The notes: a model not told the origin generated them from the sequence alone. 64,000 bases of DNA from UBA2638 sp046293135 (GCA_046293135.1 JBKBPR010000002.1:62001-126000); one strand, 5' to 3'; counted from the stretch's first letter, positions 1-10,618 are shown. Made by a program: numbers and translations.

Positions 1-479
1 TTGGCGGGGGTGTATGTCATGGTCAGCTTGCCCGCTGCCGGCACTTTGAAATCGGTCGCCTTGTATTGGTCACCGAATGCATGACGGCCAATCACAATCG
101 GCTGCTCCCAGCCTTGGACATAGCGCGGAACATTGCTCATGATAATCGGTTCGCGGAACACCGTGCCGTTCAGGATATTACGGATTGTGCCGTTCGGGGA
201 TTTCCACATTTTCTTAAGGCCGAATTCCTCAACCCGCGCTTCATCGGGGGTGATGGTTGCGCATTTGACGCCCACGCCGTATTCCTGAATGGCCTTGGCC
301 GCATCAATCGTAATCTGGTCATCGGTTTGATCGCGCATCTGGATCGACAGATCGAAATATTTCAGATCAATATCAAGATAAGGCAAGATCAAGCGATTGC
401 GGATAATTTCCCATATCACGCGGGTCATTTCATCGCCGTCAATCTCGACAACGGGATTTTTAACCTTGATTTTTGTCAT
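1..479 (-). CDS. icd: NADP-dependent isocitrate dehydrogenase, N-terminal part (runs off the window)
   Basis: The minus strand is open from an ATG at 479 to the window edge and gives 159 residues. They begin [20 protein letters not shown], the hallmark N-terminus of the eukaryote-like NADP-isocitrate dehydrogenase family. Further in is the substrate-binding segment [19 protein letters not shown]. The enzyme oxidatively decarboxylates isocitrate to 2-oxoglutarate in the TCA cycle, producing NADPH in the cytoplasm. The family is about 400 residues long, so roughly 60% of the gene lies outside the window. The upstream 180 bases (480-659) have no gene and probably carry the promoter. Confidence 0.96.
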   Translation of the reverse strand, partial: MTKIKVKNPVVEIDGDEMTRVIWEIIRNRLILPYLDIDLKYFDLSIQMRDQTDDQITIDAAKAIQEYGVGVKCATITPDEARVEEFGLKKMWKSPNGTIRNILNGTVFREPIIMSNVPRYVQGWEQPIVIGRHAFGDQYKATDFKVPAAGKLTMTYTPA

Positions 480-659
480 CTCGCCAATCCTTGTATTGCT
501 GTATATTGCTGTCTATGTATCGTAATTTTTCAATATTGCTTTTAAACGTGAGCGCGCAAAAACGCGCAGCGCCAATCAAAATATATACAACATCCAAAGG
601 ATTTCACAAGGTCAGATTGCGAAATCCTGCTGAAGCACTGCAAGAAATGAAGGGCTGGA

Positions 660-1094
660 TTAAATGCTCAGCACATGCTGATCGCGCGCTGGGGGCGGCT
701 GAGTGTCCAGCGCAAGGGTTTCAACCTCTGCGCGGGCAAGATCAAGGACGGTTTTAAAATCATCAACCAACACCGAAGGCTCTTCATATATCGCCAAAGT
801 ATAACCAAACCCAGCGCCATTGCGGATTTTGCCGATACTCATAAATATGCCGTCTTGCGCGGTTTGCCTGAAATGATAGGCGGCTGACTGTCCCGATGCC
901 GTTAAGGTCACGTCTTTGAACAACCCTTGCTCATAATTTCGCAACAGTGCCAAGCCATGCATTTCCGCGCTCGTAAACATCACGCAGCCTAGCGTATCGG
1001 CATTTTCAGAGCCTAAAGACTCAGAAACTATGGTTATAGATAGTGGTTGTTTCGGCCGCTGACGCGCCGCATCTTGAAATGAGATAACCGACAT
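660..1094 (-). CDS. hypothetical protein, 144 aa
   Basis: I do not recognise this family. The ORF starts with ATG at 1094 and ends with TAA. It encodes a soluble mixed alpha/beta-looking protein with no signal peptide, membrane segment or cysteine motif. The G/C-rich third codon positions resemble the neighbouring genes, which supports real coding. It lies upstream of icd on the same strand but is separated from it by 180 bases, so it is probably transcribed alone or with the 1165-1521 gene. Function unknown. Confidence 0.6.
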   Translation of the reverse strand: MSVISFQDAARQRPKQPLSITIVSESLGSENADTLGCVMFTSAEMHGLALLRNYEQGLFKDVTLTASGQSAAYHFRQTAQDGIFMSIGKIRNGAGFGYTLAIYEEPSVLVDDFKTVLDLARAEVETLALDTQPPPARDQHVLSI

Positions 1095-1164
1095 TACATC
1101 CCTGCTTTTTTATATATTTGATTTATCCTAGCGGTTTATCGTCCCAAAAGTCTAGAAATTCCGC

Positions 1165-1521
1165 TTATTTCTCATCAATCATCTCAAAAACAACCTCGTG
1201 CAGGCGCTCATAAGCCTTGTCGAATAAGCCGCTTTTGAAAATGCGGCCTTTGCCGCGCAAATAAATCTCATACATCACGGTTTTAGGGCCGACGCGGCGA
1301 ATCATGAATTGCAGATAAGGCGCCATATGCTCGGACGGGTAATAGGTATAGCTGGCCACGCCCTCGTCAAAATCGCACTCCACGCTGCGATAGGTCAGGG
1401 CTTTGGCGGCGGCGGCCTGCAAATACAGCCCATCCAGCTTTTTGAACTGAAACTGCGTAAACCCCGAGGGGTGATCCTGCTGTTTGGAAAAATTCGGAAT
1501 CGTGATAACTTTATCGCTCAT
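1165..1521 (-). CDS. hypothetical protein, 118 aa
   Basis: The open frame extends to 1566, but the first 15 residues there are hydrophobic and AT-rich and would overlap the divergent gene at 1565. I therefore prefer the ATG at 1521, giving MSDKVITIPNFSKQQDHPSG. The protein is small and soluble, with many aromatic residues (for example YTYYPSEHMAPYLQFMIRR) and an acidic C-terminus. No family was recognised. The longer start would add a short hydrophobic leader, so a membrane-attached form cannot be excluded. Confidence 0.6.
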   Translation of the reverse strand: MSDKVITIPNFSKQQDHPSGFTQFQFKKLDGLYLQAAAAKALTYRSVECDFDEGVASYTYYPSEHMAPYLQFMIRRVGPKTVMYEIYLRGKGRIFKSGLFDKAYERLHEVVFEMIDEK

Positions 1522-1564
1522 CACCAATAAGTATAACATATATAGATAAATAAAGGGAAACTTC

Positions 1565-2119
1565 ATGGCTTTGCTGCATACGCCGTCCTATGACGAGGCG
1601 CTGATTGCGCCGGATTTCACACTCAAGAACATTGACGGGAACACGCTATCACTCGGCGATATAAAGGGCGAAAAAGGCACGCTGGTGATGTTCATCTGCA
1701 ATCACTGCCCCTATGTGAAGGCGATTATCGAGCGGCTGGCCGAAACCTGCAAAACCCTGCAAGCCGAGGGTATAGGCTGCGCCGCCATCATGCCGAACGA
1801 CACCGAGAACTATCCCGCCGATTCCTTCGAGAATATGCAAAAATTCGCCCGCGAGCATAATTTCACCTTCCCCTATCTGATTGATGAAACCCAAGAAACC
1901 GCCAAGGCTTATGGCGCGATTTGTACGCCGGATCTGTTCGGATTTAACAAGGATTTACAATTGCAATATCGTGGGCGATTGGACAGCGCGGGTATCAATC
2001 CGCCCGATACCAACACTGCGCCGGAGCTGCTTTTGGCAATGCGCCGCATTGCCGATATCGGCGCAGGGCCGCACAAGCAAATGGCGTCCATGGGCTGTTC
2101 AATTAAGTGGAAATCCTAA
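1565..2119 (+). CDS. thioredoxin-like (AhpC/TSA-type) protein
   Basis: This is a 184-residue thioredoxin-fold protein with an AhpC/TSA-like start (APDFTLKNIDGNTLSL). It has a CxxC-type active site, CNHC, at residues 45-48, followed by PYVKAIIERL. This matches the widespread bacterial 'thioredoxin family protein' group with CNHCPYVKA, usually about 185-195 residues long. A cis-proline region is plausible at CTPDLFGF (near residue 119). There is no signal peptide, so it is cytoplasmic. It probably reduces disulfides or peroxides, but the substrate is unknown. The ATG lies 44 bases from the divergent gene's preferred start, so the two may share a promoter region. Confidence 0.85.
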   Translation: MALLHTPSYDEALIAPDFTLKNIDGNTLSLGDIKGEKGTLVMFICNHCPYVKAIIERLAETCKTLQAEGIGCAAIMPNDTENYPADSFENMQKFAREHNFTFPYLIDETQETAKAYGAICTPDLFGFNKDLQLQYRGRLDSAGINPPDTNTAPELLLAMRRIADIGAGPHKQMASMGCSIKWKS

Positions 2120-2224
2120 AAAATTCCGATTAAAAACGCTGGTAAAGCCCGTAAAAAACTCTAGTATGGGCGTCAAATAGCACTACAAAACAGCATAACT
2201 ATTACGAGTAAAAACGAGTTTAAA

Positions 2225-2947
2225 ATGGTCGATATATTCCGCGAAGTAGATGAAATGATGAAGCAGGAGCGTCTGGAGAAATTCTGGCACGAATACGGGC
2301 TTTGGGTCATTTCGGCGATTGTCCTGCTGATCGGCGGAACGGCGGCCGGCGCGATGTATAAAAGCTGGAATGTGTCCACCAAGGAAAAACAAACTTCAGC
2401 CCTGATCGAATTCATGGAAACGCCGGAATATCCGCAAGGCGTTGAGGAAGTCGTAGAAAATTTCCGCCCGTCCTTACGCGGCATTGCCTTGATCGGTGCG
2501 GGCAACACCTATATGGAGCGCGAGAATAAAGACAGCGCCCTTGCGCTTTTCAAACAGGCTGCCGAGGATCGATCGATCCCCGCAAAATTCCGTGACATTG
2601 CCGTGATTATGAGCGCCATGCTTGATAGCGAGATGAGCGCAGATGACAAACTCGGCGCTCTACAAGGCATCCAGAACAATACAAAAAGCCCGTGGCGCTT
2701 CCACGCCGCGCTTGAGGCTGCGCAAATCCTCGCTCATGACAAGCAAGACCTGACCGCCGCCCTGACCGCCGTGCGTTCTATCACACAATCCAATGCACCG
2801 ATCTCCGCGAGCCTTCAGGATAAGGCGCGCGATCTGGAATCGCTTTACGCGCTGAAACAATCGCTTGATCGCCCTGAAGAAACGGCTGAAAACCCTTCTG
2901 AAGGTGAAACAGAAACACAGACCGACAACAAGGACAATGACACATGA
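2225..2947 (+). CDS. YfgM-like membrane-anchored TPR protein
   Basis: The protein has 240 residues. It has a short cytoplasmic N-terminus (MVDIFREVDEMMKQERLEKF), one membrane segment at about 26-44, and a periplasmic helical region with tetratricopeptide-like repeats, ending in an acidic low-complexity tail. This is the layout of the YfgM/DUF2133 family, which in E. coli is an ancillary partner of the SecYEG translocon and periplasmic chaperones. The stop overlaps the start of bamB by four bases, so the two are co-transcribed. The yfgM-bamB-der order is conserved in many proteobacteria. No clear Shine-Dalgarno sequence is visible. Confidence 0.85.
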   Translation: MVDIFREVDEMMKQERLEKFWHEYGLWVISAIVLLIGGTAAGAMYKSWNVSTKEKQTSALIEFMETPEYPQGVEEVVENFRPSLRGIALIGAGNTYMERENKDSALALFKQAAEDRSIPAKFRDIAVIMSAMLDSEMSADDKLGALQGIQNNTKSPWRFHAALEAAQILAHDKQDLTAALTAVRSITQSNAPISASLQDKARDLESLYALKQSLDRPEETAENPSEGETETQTDNKDNDT

Positions 2948-4272
2948 TGCCGCTGCGCCGCTTCGTATTTTTCCTTATTCCTTTGACGCTTCTGGCCTTC
3001 ACGGTCGCGGCGTGTTCGGATAGCTCGCGCGATCCACTCCCTGGCGAGCGTATATCAATCCTTGATCTGCAAAGCGCGCTCGCGCCCGATGCTATCGGCG
3101 AAACTGATGAGCCTTTAAAAGTGCCCTCGCCATGGCAAAATGAATTTTGGCCGCAAGCGGGTGGGTATCCGAACCACGCCATGCAACATCTGGCCTTGAA
3201 TGAGGATGGATTACGGCTGGCATGGAGCGCCAATATCGGGCGCGGCTCTGACCGTAGACTCCCTCTTCTTGCGCAGCCGATTGTCGTTGATGGCCGCGTT
3301 TTCACGTTGGATACACATTCCCGCCTCACTGCCTTTTCAACGCAGGACGGGAAAGAACTCTGGCACACCAATGTCCGCAGCGCCAATGAAAGCGATCCGG
3401 TTATCAGCGGCGGTATTGCTTTTTCGAATGCGGTTTTATACGTGACCAACGGCTATAAAGAGGTTCTGGCGATCAATCCTGAAAACGGCAAGATTTTCTG
3501 GCGGGAGAGCATTCCCGCTCCGTCCCGCGCTGCTCCGACTATCATGGAAAACCGCCTCTTCGTGATTACGCTTGATGGCCGCGTTATTGCTATGAATGCC
3601 CTGAACGGTGCAATTTTGTGGGAATATCAGGGGATCAGCGAAACAGCCGGATTGGTCGGTGCGGCAAGCCCCGCCGCCAATTTTGATATTGTATTGCCCG
3701 TCTTCTCTTCGGGTGAAATTACCGCGCTGCGCGTTGAGAACGGCTCTGTGGCCTGGTCTGACAACCTTTCAACCATTCGCGCAATCGGCGGTTTGGCGAG
3801 CTTGTCAGATATTCGCGGCCTGCCCGTTATTGATAAGGGCTTGATTATCGCGATCAGCTTTAGCGGGCGGATTGTTGCGATTGACGAGCGTTCTGGCGGC
3901 CGTGTCTGGCAACGTGAATTCGGCGGCGCGCAAACGCCTTGGGTTGCGGGGAATAGCATTTTTGTTGTGACCTCTGATAGCGAGCTTGTTGCGCTCAACC
4001 GCGATAACGGCCTGATCCGCTGGGTGACGCAGCTTGATAAATATACCCGCCCCGATCGCCGCGACGGCAAGATTATCTGGACGGGGCCTGTTCTGGCGGG
4101 CGGGCGTTTGATTGCCGTGAGTGATAACGGGTTGCTTGCCGAGATTAACCCCGAAACGGGCGAGATCATCCGCCAATCCGATATCGGGCAAAGCGTAACC
4201 ATTCCGCCGACTTTGGCTGATCGGACGCTCTATCTTCTGACCGATCGCGGCAATTTACTGGCCTATCGCTAA
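2944..4272 (+). CDS. bamB: outer-membrane assembly lipoprotein BamB
   Basis: The protein has 442 residues. A lipoprotein signal ends in the lipobox VAAC (Cys24), followed by a short linker and a PQQ-type eight-bladed beta-propeller. Blade motifs of the type G(K/R)xxWxxxxG recur, for example DGKELWHTNV, NGKIFWRESI and NGAILWEYQG. BamB is a periplasmic lipoprotein on the inner face of the outer membrane that helps BamA insert beta-barrels. The size is slightly above the E. coli protein (392). It is translationally coupled (ATGA overlap) to the YfgM-like gene and lies 107 bases before der, the usual neighbour. Confidence 0.92.
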   Translation: MMPLRRFVFFLIPLTLLAFTVAACSDSSRDPLPGERISILDLQSALAPDAIGETDEPLKVPSPWQNEFWPQAGGYPNHAMQHLALNEDGLRLAWSANIGRGSDRRLPLLAQPIVVDGRVFTLDTHSRLTAFSTQDGKELWHTNVRSANESDPVISGGIAFSNAVLYVTNGYKEVLAINPENGKIFWRESIPAPSRAAPTIMENRLFVITLDGRVIAMNALNGAILWEYQGISETAGLVGAASPAANFDIVLPVFSSGEITALRVENGSVAWSDNLSTIRAIGGLASLSDIRGLPVIDKGLIIAISFSGRIVAIDERSGGRVWQREFGGAQTPWVAGNSIFVVTSDSELVALNRDNGLIRWVTQLDKYTRPDRRDGKIIWTGPVLAGGRLIAVSDNGLLAEINPETGEIIRQSDIGQSVTIPPTLADRTLYLLTDRGNLLAYR

Positions 4273-4379
4273 TATATCTGCTATCTATCGCCCTCGTTGC
4301 ATAAAGCAAATGAGCGCGTTCGATCACGTTCGATAAAGATAATTTAGTAAGATAGACCACGTTAAGACAGAAGAAGCCC

Positions 4380-5843
4380 ATGTTTACCCTTGCCATTGTT
4401 GGCCGCCCCAATGTCGGAAAATCCACACTCTTCAACCGTTTGGCGGGAAAGCAACTTGCGATTGTCGATGATACGCCCGGCGTTACCCGCGATTGGCGCG
4501 AAGCCGATGCTGATTTGTTCGGCGAGGCTTTCCGCGTTCTGGACACGGCGGGGCTGGAGGATAATTTCGATGATTCCATCCAAGGCCGTATGCGCCGCCA
4601 GACCGAAAGCGCCCTGTCATACGCCGATGCGGTGCTGTTTGTGATTGATGGCCGCGCTGGCCTGACCCCGCTTGATGAACATTTCGCGCAATGGCTGCGC
4701 AAACAAAAAAAGCCCGTCATTCTTGTGGTCAACAAGGCCGAAAATGAAAAAGCCGTGATGAGCGCAACGGGCGATTCCTTCGCGCTCGGCCTTGGTGAAC
4801 CTGTGTTGCTCTCCTCGGCGCATGGTACGGGGATTGAAGACCTTTATCACGCGCTCGCGCCGTATTTCGAGAAATACCGCGAGGACAACGCGCCGGAGCT
4901 GCTTGAGGGTGAAGACGGCGCTTCGGAAGATGAGTTTGACCTGAAGAGCCTGAATGAAATTGGAATTCAGAGCCTTGATGATCTAGAGGGTATGGAGGAA
5001 TTTGACCTGCCGCCCGAAGAGCCGGACAGCCCCGAAATCCCGATCAAGATTGCAATTGTCGGCCGCCCCAATGTCGGGAAATCCACGCTTTTGAATGCTA
5101 TCGTCAAGGAAGAGCGTGTCATGACCGGCCCCGAAGCAGGGATTACCCGCGATTCCATTGCCGTTGACTGGAACTATGAAGGCCGCTCCTTTAAGCTCGT
5201 CGATACCGCCGGAATGCGCAAAAAATCAAAGGTCGTCAACGCGATTGAGAAAATGTCGGTTGAGGATTCCATGCGCGCCGTCCGTCTGGCGCAGGTGGTC
5301 ATTATGGTGATTGATGCCAATGTCCCGCTGGAAAAGCAGGATCTACACATTGGCGGGCACATCGCTGATGAAGGCCGCGCCATGGTGATTGCCGTCAATA
5401 AATGGGACATGGTCGAGGATAAGGAAGAGGTTCTGGACGAGTTGAAATATAAGCTCGAAACTTCGCTGGCGCAGATCAAAGACGTACGGTTTGTGCCGAT
5501 TTCCGCGCTGAATGGCCGCAATATCGAAAAATTGCTCAAGGCCGCGCTGGACACGTATGCGTTCTGGAATATGCGTGTTTCAACAGGAAAGCTCAATCGC
5601 TGGCTGGGGCGGGCGGAGAGCCAAAACCCTGCACCGCTGGTCGGCGGGCGTTCAAACCGCCTGAAATATATCGCCCAAATCAAAACCAGACCGCCGACTT
5701 TCGCGCTTTGGGTGTCGCAACCTCAAGAACTGCCGCAGTCTTACAGACGCTATCTGATCAACGCCCTGCGCCGCGATTTCGAGATCGAGAGCGTGCCGAT
5801 CCGCCTGCTCGTACGAACCTCGAAAAACCCGTTCGGGAAATAA
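4380..5843 (+). CDS. der: ribosome biogenesis GTPase Der (EngA)
   Basis: The protein has 487 residues with two GTPase domains in tandem, the signature of Der/EngA. The first P-loop is GRPNVGKST at residues 8-16; a second identical P-loop lies near 230. Each domain has a DTPG/DTAG switch and an NK(A/W)(E/D) guanine-specificity motif (VNKAEN, VNKWDM). The domains are joined by a long acidic linker (about 165-220). A KH-like domain follows ([20 protein letters not shown]). Der acts in 50S subunit maturation. An AT-rich stretch resembling a -10 box occurs about 40 bases upstream, so it may have its own promoter. Confidence 0.97.
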   Translation: MFTLAIVGRPNVGKSTLFNRLAGKQLAIVDDTPGVTRDWREADADLFGEAFRVLDTAGLEDNFDDSIQGRMRRQTESALSYADAVLFVIDGRAGLTPLDEHFAQWLRKQKKPVILVVNKAENEKAVMSATGDSFALGLGEPVLLSSAHGTGIEDLYHALAPYFEKYREDNAPELLEGEDGASEDEFDLKSLNEIGIQSLDDLEGMEEFDLPPEEPDSPEIPIKIAIVGRPNVGKSTLLNAIVKEERVMTGPEAGITRDSIAVDWNYEGRSFKLVDTAGMRKKSKVVNAIEKMSVEDSMRAVRLAQVVIMVIDANVPLEKQDLHIGGHIADEGRAMVIAVNKWDMVEDKEEVLDELKYKLETSLAQIKDVRFVPISALNGRNIEKLLKAALDTYAFWNMRVSTGKLNRWLGRAESQNPAPLVGGRSNRLKYIAQIKTRPPTFALWVSQPQELPQSYRRYLINALRRDFEIESVPIRLLVRTSKNPFGK

Positions 5844-5855
5844 GCCCGTTTCCAG

Positions 5856-6000
5856 TTTCGCCCCACTCGCCCCACTCTCTGCCTTTAAGTGGGGCGAAAG
5901 GTTTGTTATATATTTCAGTAAGTTACGGCACGTTCGCCCCACTTGCCCCACTCGCCCCACTTGTTTTTGGCTAAGCTGTATATATTTTACATAATTTAAT
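5856..6000 (+). repeat. intergenic repeat A, copy 1
   Basis: The stretch opens with a perfect 12-base inverted repeat (5856-5867 with 5888-5899, stem TTTCGCCCCACT). A conserved AT-rich spacer follows, then three tandem 9-mers of the type (C/T)GCCCCACT at 5935-5961. A second copy with the same order of modules and only scattered changes lies at 58145-58280 in the same orientation. It begins 12 bases after the der stop, so the hairpin could act as its transcript end. Together with the next three entries it fills the 654-base gap between der and the MscS-type gene. Confidence 0.85.
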
Positions 6001-6003
6001 ATC

Positions 6004-6170
6004 CGGAGGAGGAGAGGGGGAGAAGGGGGAGCGGGAAGAGGAAGAGGAAGCGCAGGGTGGAGCAAAGACTAGAGCTAGAGCTAGTGCTAGAGCTAGGGCT
6101 AAGACTAGAGCAAGAGTTAGAGCAAGAGTTAGAGCCAGGACTATAGAATGGACTAGAGCTAGAGCAAAGG
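6004..6170 (+). repeat. purine tract followed by degenerate (AGAGCT)n repeat
   Basis: Bases 6004-6057 are almost pure purine (GGAGGAGGAGAGGGGGAGAA and onward). From about 6066 to 6170 the sequence is a run of hexamers AGAGCT/AGAGTT/AGGGCT with interruptions. Low-complexity ORFs read from this stretch (Ser/Leu/Pro-rich) are translation artefacts. The purine tract could form unusual DNA structure, which is inference. Bases 6171-6302 hold nothing recognisable. Confidence 0.8.
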
Positions 6171-6302
6171 TGCGCTGCGGGCATGTTTCGGGGGCAATTG
6201 CGAGGCGGAGGCGCTTGTTGTGGCGATGCTTGGAGCTTTGAAAGATTTATGACCTGTCGCATTTGCTGTTCCTTTATTTTGTTGAACGACGAAGGACTTA
6301 AT

Positions 6303-6404
6303 GTCATCCCCGCGGCTCTGCGCAGCAGAGCTTAAACGGCGGGGATCTGGAAACGCTTATTTCCATCAAAAAATCCGGATGCCCGCACAAGGCGGGCATG
6401 ACGG
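6303..6404 (+). repeat. MITE-like palindromic repeat B, copy 1
   Basis: This is a 102-base element with near-perfect terminal inverted repeats: GTCATCCCCGC at the left and GCGGGCATGAC at the right, one mismatch in eleven. The left half contains a nested hairpin (CCCCGC/GCGGGG outside, GCTCTG/CAGAGC inside). The right half contains GCCCGC-ACAA-GCGGGC. A second copy sits at 58414-58514. The two copies match closely in both outer parts and differ in the central 30 bases. It has no coding capacity, so it resembles REP/MITE elements moved in trans. Confidence 0.8.
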
Positions 6405-6417
6405 GGTGATGAATGCC

Positions 6418-6486
6418 GTTTGATAACGGCGTATTTTAGACGTAATTCGACCGTGAACCAAATTCAATATATGATTTAATTCCTAA
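6418..6486 (+). repeat. intergenic repeat C, copy 1
   Basis: The segment from GTTTGAT to AATTCCTA abuts the 3' end of the minus-strand MscS-type gene. It is similar to 58743-58801, which abuts the 3' end of the minus-strand ABC1 kinase gene. The best-matching part is AATTCG..C.TGA.CCAAA followed by CAATATATGATT. Copy 1 has an extra 10 or so bases near its start. It may be a shared 3'-flanking sequence. Confidence 0.6.
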
Positions 6487-6497
6487 ATGATCAAGAC

Positions 6498-7409
6498 TTA
6501 TTTTGACTTTTTCGCGGCGGGCTTGGCCTTTTTATCGGCCTTATCCTTCGGCACATCGACATCATTGGCAGGGGGAAGACCTGGCAAGTCTTCAACCTTC
6601 AGATGCAAGTCGCGCTGCGGGAACGGGATGCTCACACCCTGCTTGTCGAATTCGGTTTTCACAGTTTCCTGCAAGAAGAAATAAACATCCCAGTAATGCT
6701 CACTCTTGACCCATGGTCGCACCACAAAATCAACCGAGTTATCACCCAACGTATGCACGGCAATCACGGGCTCTGGGTCTTTCAAAATACGCTCGTCACC
6801 TTCGATAATTTTTGTAAGAATCTCACGGACTTTCTTGAGGTCATCGCTATAGCTCACCCCGAAAACCAGATCGATACGGCGGGTCGGCTTGGCCGAAAAA
6901 TTGATGATATTTGCGCCCGTAATCGTGCTGTTCGGGACAATGATCGTCTTGTTATCGGGCGTACGAAATTGCGTGGTGAGGATGGAAATTTCCTCAACGA
7001 TCCCCGCAATCCCCGCCGCATCAACGAAATCACCGATCTTGAACGGGCGGAACAGGATAATCACAACCCCCGCCGCAAAATTGGCAAGTGAGCCTTGCAG
7101 CGCCAAACCAATGGCAAGACCAGCCGCCGCCACCGCCGCAGTAAGGGAGGTCGTATCAACGCCCAACTGGCTGAGCGCGGCGATGATGATAAAGGCCAGC
7201 GCCAACGCATAGAGCATATGCCCCGCAAACCCGACCAGCGTTTCATCAATTTTGCTTTTGCGCATAATCGCCTGAACAATCCGCACAATCCGCTTGGCGA
7301 TGAATTTTCCGATAAAGAAAATTACCAAGGCGGTCAGAATTTTAATCGCATAAAGACCGACAAAGATTCCTATAGATTCCAAAGTCAGATTGTTCAGTGA
7401 AAAATTCAT
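6498..7409 (-). CDS. small-conductance mechanosensitive channel, MscS family
   Basis: The protein has 303 residues with three N-terminal membrane segments (about 12-36, 64-88 and 92-135). The third carries the MscS pore-lining pattern (GLAIGLALQGSLANFAAGV), followed by the beta domain signature FRPFKIGDFVDAAGIAGIVEEI and NSTITGANIINFS. It is the short E. coli MscS-like form. The channel opens under membrane tension to release solutes on hypo-osmotic shock. The C-terminus ends in a Lys/Ala-rich tail of about 20 residues (KADKKAKPAAKKSK), which is unusual and probably cytoplasmic. It is monocistronic, with 115 bases to the upstream SDR gene. Confidence 0.93.
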   Translation of the reverse strand: MNFSLNNLTLESIGIFVGLYAIKILTALVIFFIGKFIAKRIVRIVQAIMRKSKIDETLVGFAGHMLYALALAFIIIAALSQLGVDTTSLTAAVAAAGLAIGLALQGSLANFAAGVVIILFRPFKIGDFVDAAGIAGIVEEISILTTQFRTPDNKTIIVPNSTITGANIINFSAKPTRRIDLVFGVSYSDDLKKVREILTKIIEGDERILKDPEPVIAVHTLGDNSVDFVVRPWVKSEHYWDVYFFLQETVKTEFDKQGVSIPFPQRDLHLKVEDLPGLPPANDVDVPKDKADKKAKPAAKKSK

Positions 7410-7524
7410 AAGCTTCGCTTTCCAGTTTTATTTTGTGTTTACAGCTCTTTTTGCGCCCCTGTTCTAACAGGATGGCGAAACGGTTTCAAGCGCTTGAGAG
7501 GAAATAATTGCTGCGGATATAGTT

Positions 7525-8243
7525 TTACGCCAGCTTTACAATCTCGCCATGTTTGGCGCAATCGGGCGCAACCAGCGCCAGAAAATCATCAACCACATCA
7601 ATCGGCTGTTTAACCGCAAATGGTGCGCCGCCCGGAAAGGCGTCTTCCAGCATATTGGTGGCGACCGCGCCGGGGTGAATGGCGTTGATGCGCATGGTTT
7701 TATTGCTGATATTCTCCGCAGCATAGGTGCGCATAAAGGCGTTGAGCGCGGCCTTGCTGGAGGCGTAAGGCGACCAGTAAGCGGGCGTGTCATCGGCAAT
7801 CGCGGAGGTTGTGAACAGCACACGCGGCGCATCCGATAGCCGCAGCAATGGCTCAACCGTCCGCACAAGGCGAATATTGGCCATGAAATTGATCTTGAAG
7901 ACCTTCTCCCAATCTTGCGGCTTAACATGTCCGACAGGGCTGAGTGGCCCTAAGATCCCCGCATTGCCGATCAAGATATCGAGCCGCCCGAAACGCTCGG
8001 CAATTGTGGGGCCGATCTTATCAACCTCATCAAGCCGCCCCAGATCAAGCGGAAGCAAAGTCGCGGGTTGGCCGTTATTGGCGGCCTGAATTTTATCATC
8101 CAGCTCTTCCAAAGCGCCGATCGTGCGCCCCGTCGCAATCACATGAGCGCCGCATTCAGCCAGACCAAGCGCGACAGCCGCGCCGATCCCCTTGCTCGCC
8201 CCCGTAATCAGGGCGATTTTTCCGGATAAATCAGGACGGCTCA

Positions 8244-8244
<1 letters not shown>
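7525..8244 (-). CDS. short-chain dehydrogenase/reductase (purF-linked)
   Basis: The protein is a 239-residue classical SDR. It has the nucleotide-binding TGASKGIG near the N-terminus, the NAG motif (IGNAGILG) and the catalytic S-x12-Y-x3-K (TTSAIADDTPAYWSPYASSK). Its start overlaps the purF stop by one base (TGATG), so it is translationally coupled to purF. An SDR after purF is a recurring alphaproteobacterial arrangement, but its substrate is not known. C-terminal residues VAPDCAKHGEIVKLA complete the usual SDR length. Confidence 0.9.
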
Positions 8245-9707
<1,463 letters not shown>

Positions 9708-9712
9708 GAGTG

Positions 9713-10465
9713 TTAACGCCCTCCGAGGCCTTCGCCCCTGTTCAGATTTTCGAATAATTGATCCATTTCATTGCGCTGGTTCTGGTTATAGCCCGCGCCA
9801 TTCTCTGGCTCGGCTTCCCCGCTTGGCGCAGCGCCGTTTTGCTGCTCGTTCTTCAGCAGCTCCAACCGCTCCAGCGTACCGCGAATCTCATTGGCATTTG
9901 CCGCACTCTCCGTCCCGTCTTCAACCGCGCTTTCAATGCCCTCACGCGCTCCATCCGGTAGCAGATTGGCCAGCGCATCCGCCGTCAGCTTGATATAGTG
10001 ATGTGATTTGCTGCCCTGAAACCACTCATCGACCGTCTTTTCCTCAATGGTCAGGTGAACGGGCAGGTATAAAATCCCCAGCAACAACACACCGCGCAAC
10101 GCGCCGAACGCAATCCCGAGTAGGCGGTCAATCGGCCCAAGGCCAATGGTTTTTGCACCTTCGGCGATAAAATGGCTCAAAACCGAAAGGATAATCACAA
10201 CAATGATAAATACCCCGCCATAGGCCATCGTAGCGGCAACATAAGCATAAGGGATAATATCAAATAACCTTTGCGGCTCTTCGGCTTCGGGGTTGACGCC
10301 GAGCCAGCCCTCCATCATCGGCAAGACCACAGGCCCGCCGTAATATGCCGCAAAAAAACCGCCGAGAACACCGACAATCGTCAATAATTCGCGGATAAAC
10401 CCGCGCACAAAAGCAATTATCGCCGAAATGGCCAGAACAATCAGGACAAGAATATCAACAATCAT
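9713..10465 (-). CDS. cvpA: CvpA family membrane protein
   Basis: The protein has 250 residues from the ATG at 10465; a GTG at 10489 would add eight residues that do not look conserved. Four membrane segments occupy about 1-150, with the CvpA-type opening MIVDILVLIVLAISAIIAFVRGFIREL and a GPIDRLLGIAFGALRG motif. The C-terminal third is hydrophilic, acidic and Asn/Gln-rich (NGAGYNQNQRNEMDQLFENL). CvpA is named for colicin V production and is an inner-membrane protein of uncertain role, usually linked to purF, as here. It forms part of the radA-cvpA-purF-SDR strand set. Confidence 0.92.
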   Translation of the reverse strand: MIVDILVLIVLAISAIIAFVRGFIRELLTIVGVLGGFFAAYYGGPVVLPMMEGWLGVNPEAEEPQRLFDIIPYAYVAATMAYGGVFIIVVIILSVLSHFIAEGAKTIGLGPIDRLLGIAFGALRGVLLLGILYLPVHLTIEEKTVDEWFQGSKSHHYIKLTADALANLLPDGAREGIESAVEDGTESAANANEIRGTLERLELLKNEQQNGAAPSGEAEPENGAGYNQNQRNEMDQLFENLNRGEGLGGR

Positions 10466-10618
10466 GGAACAGACACCGTATCCGATCACAACCGGACAAT
10501 AAGGTTAAACACTCTGATACGGAATGATACGGCAAAATGCAAGAGAAATGAAGCCTGACTTCTTGGTGTCTTTGTGTCTTCACGACAAAGTCTTTTTGGT
10601 TCTATAGGGTAAGCCTGC

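Noticed and set aside
598..628. Inverted repeat AGGATTTC / GAAATCCT between icd and the 144-residue ORF
   Set aside because: An 8-base stem with a 15-base loop and no T run; too weak to call a terminator or operator.
2781..3449. 222-codon minus-strand frame across the YfgM/bamB junction
   Set aside because: Antisense to two clear genes; composition (Ser/Arg/Cys-rich) is typical of shadow frames.
5935..5961. Three GCCCCACT units considered as a CRISPR array
   Set aside because: 9-base units without spacers; part of intergenic repeat A. No CRISPR array or cas gene is present in the window.
5996..6307. 103-codon minus-strand frame rich in Ser/Leu/Pro
   Set aside because: Entirely produced by the purine tract and hexamer array; no ribosome-binding site or family.
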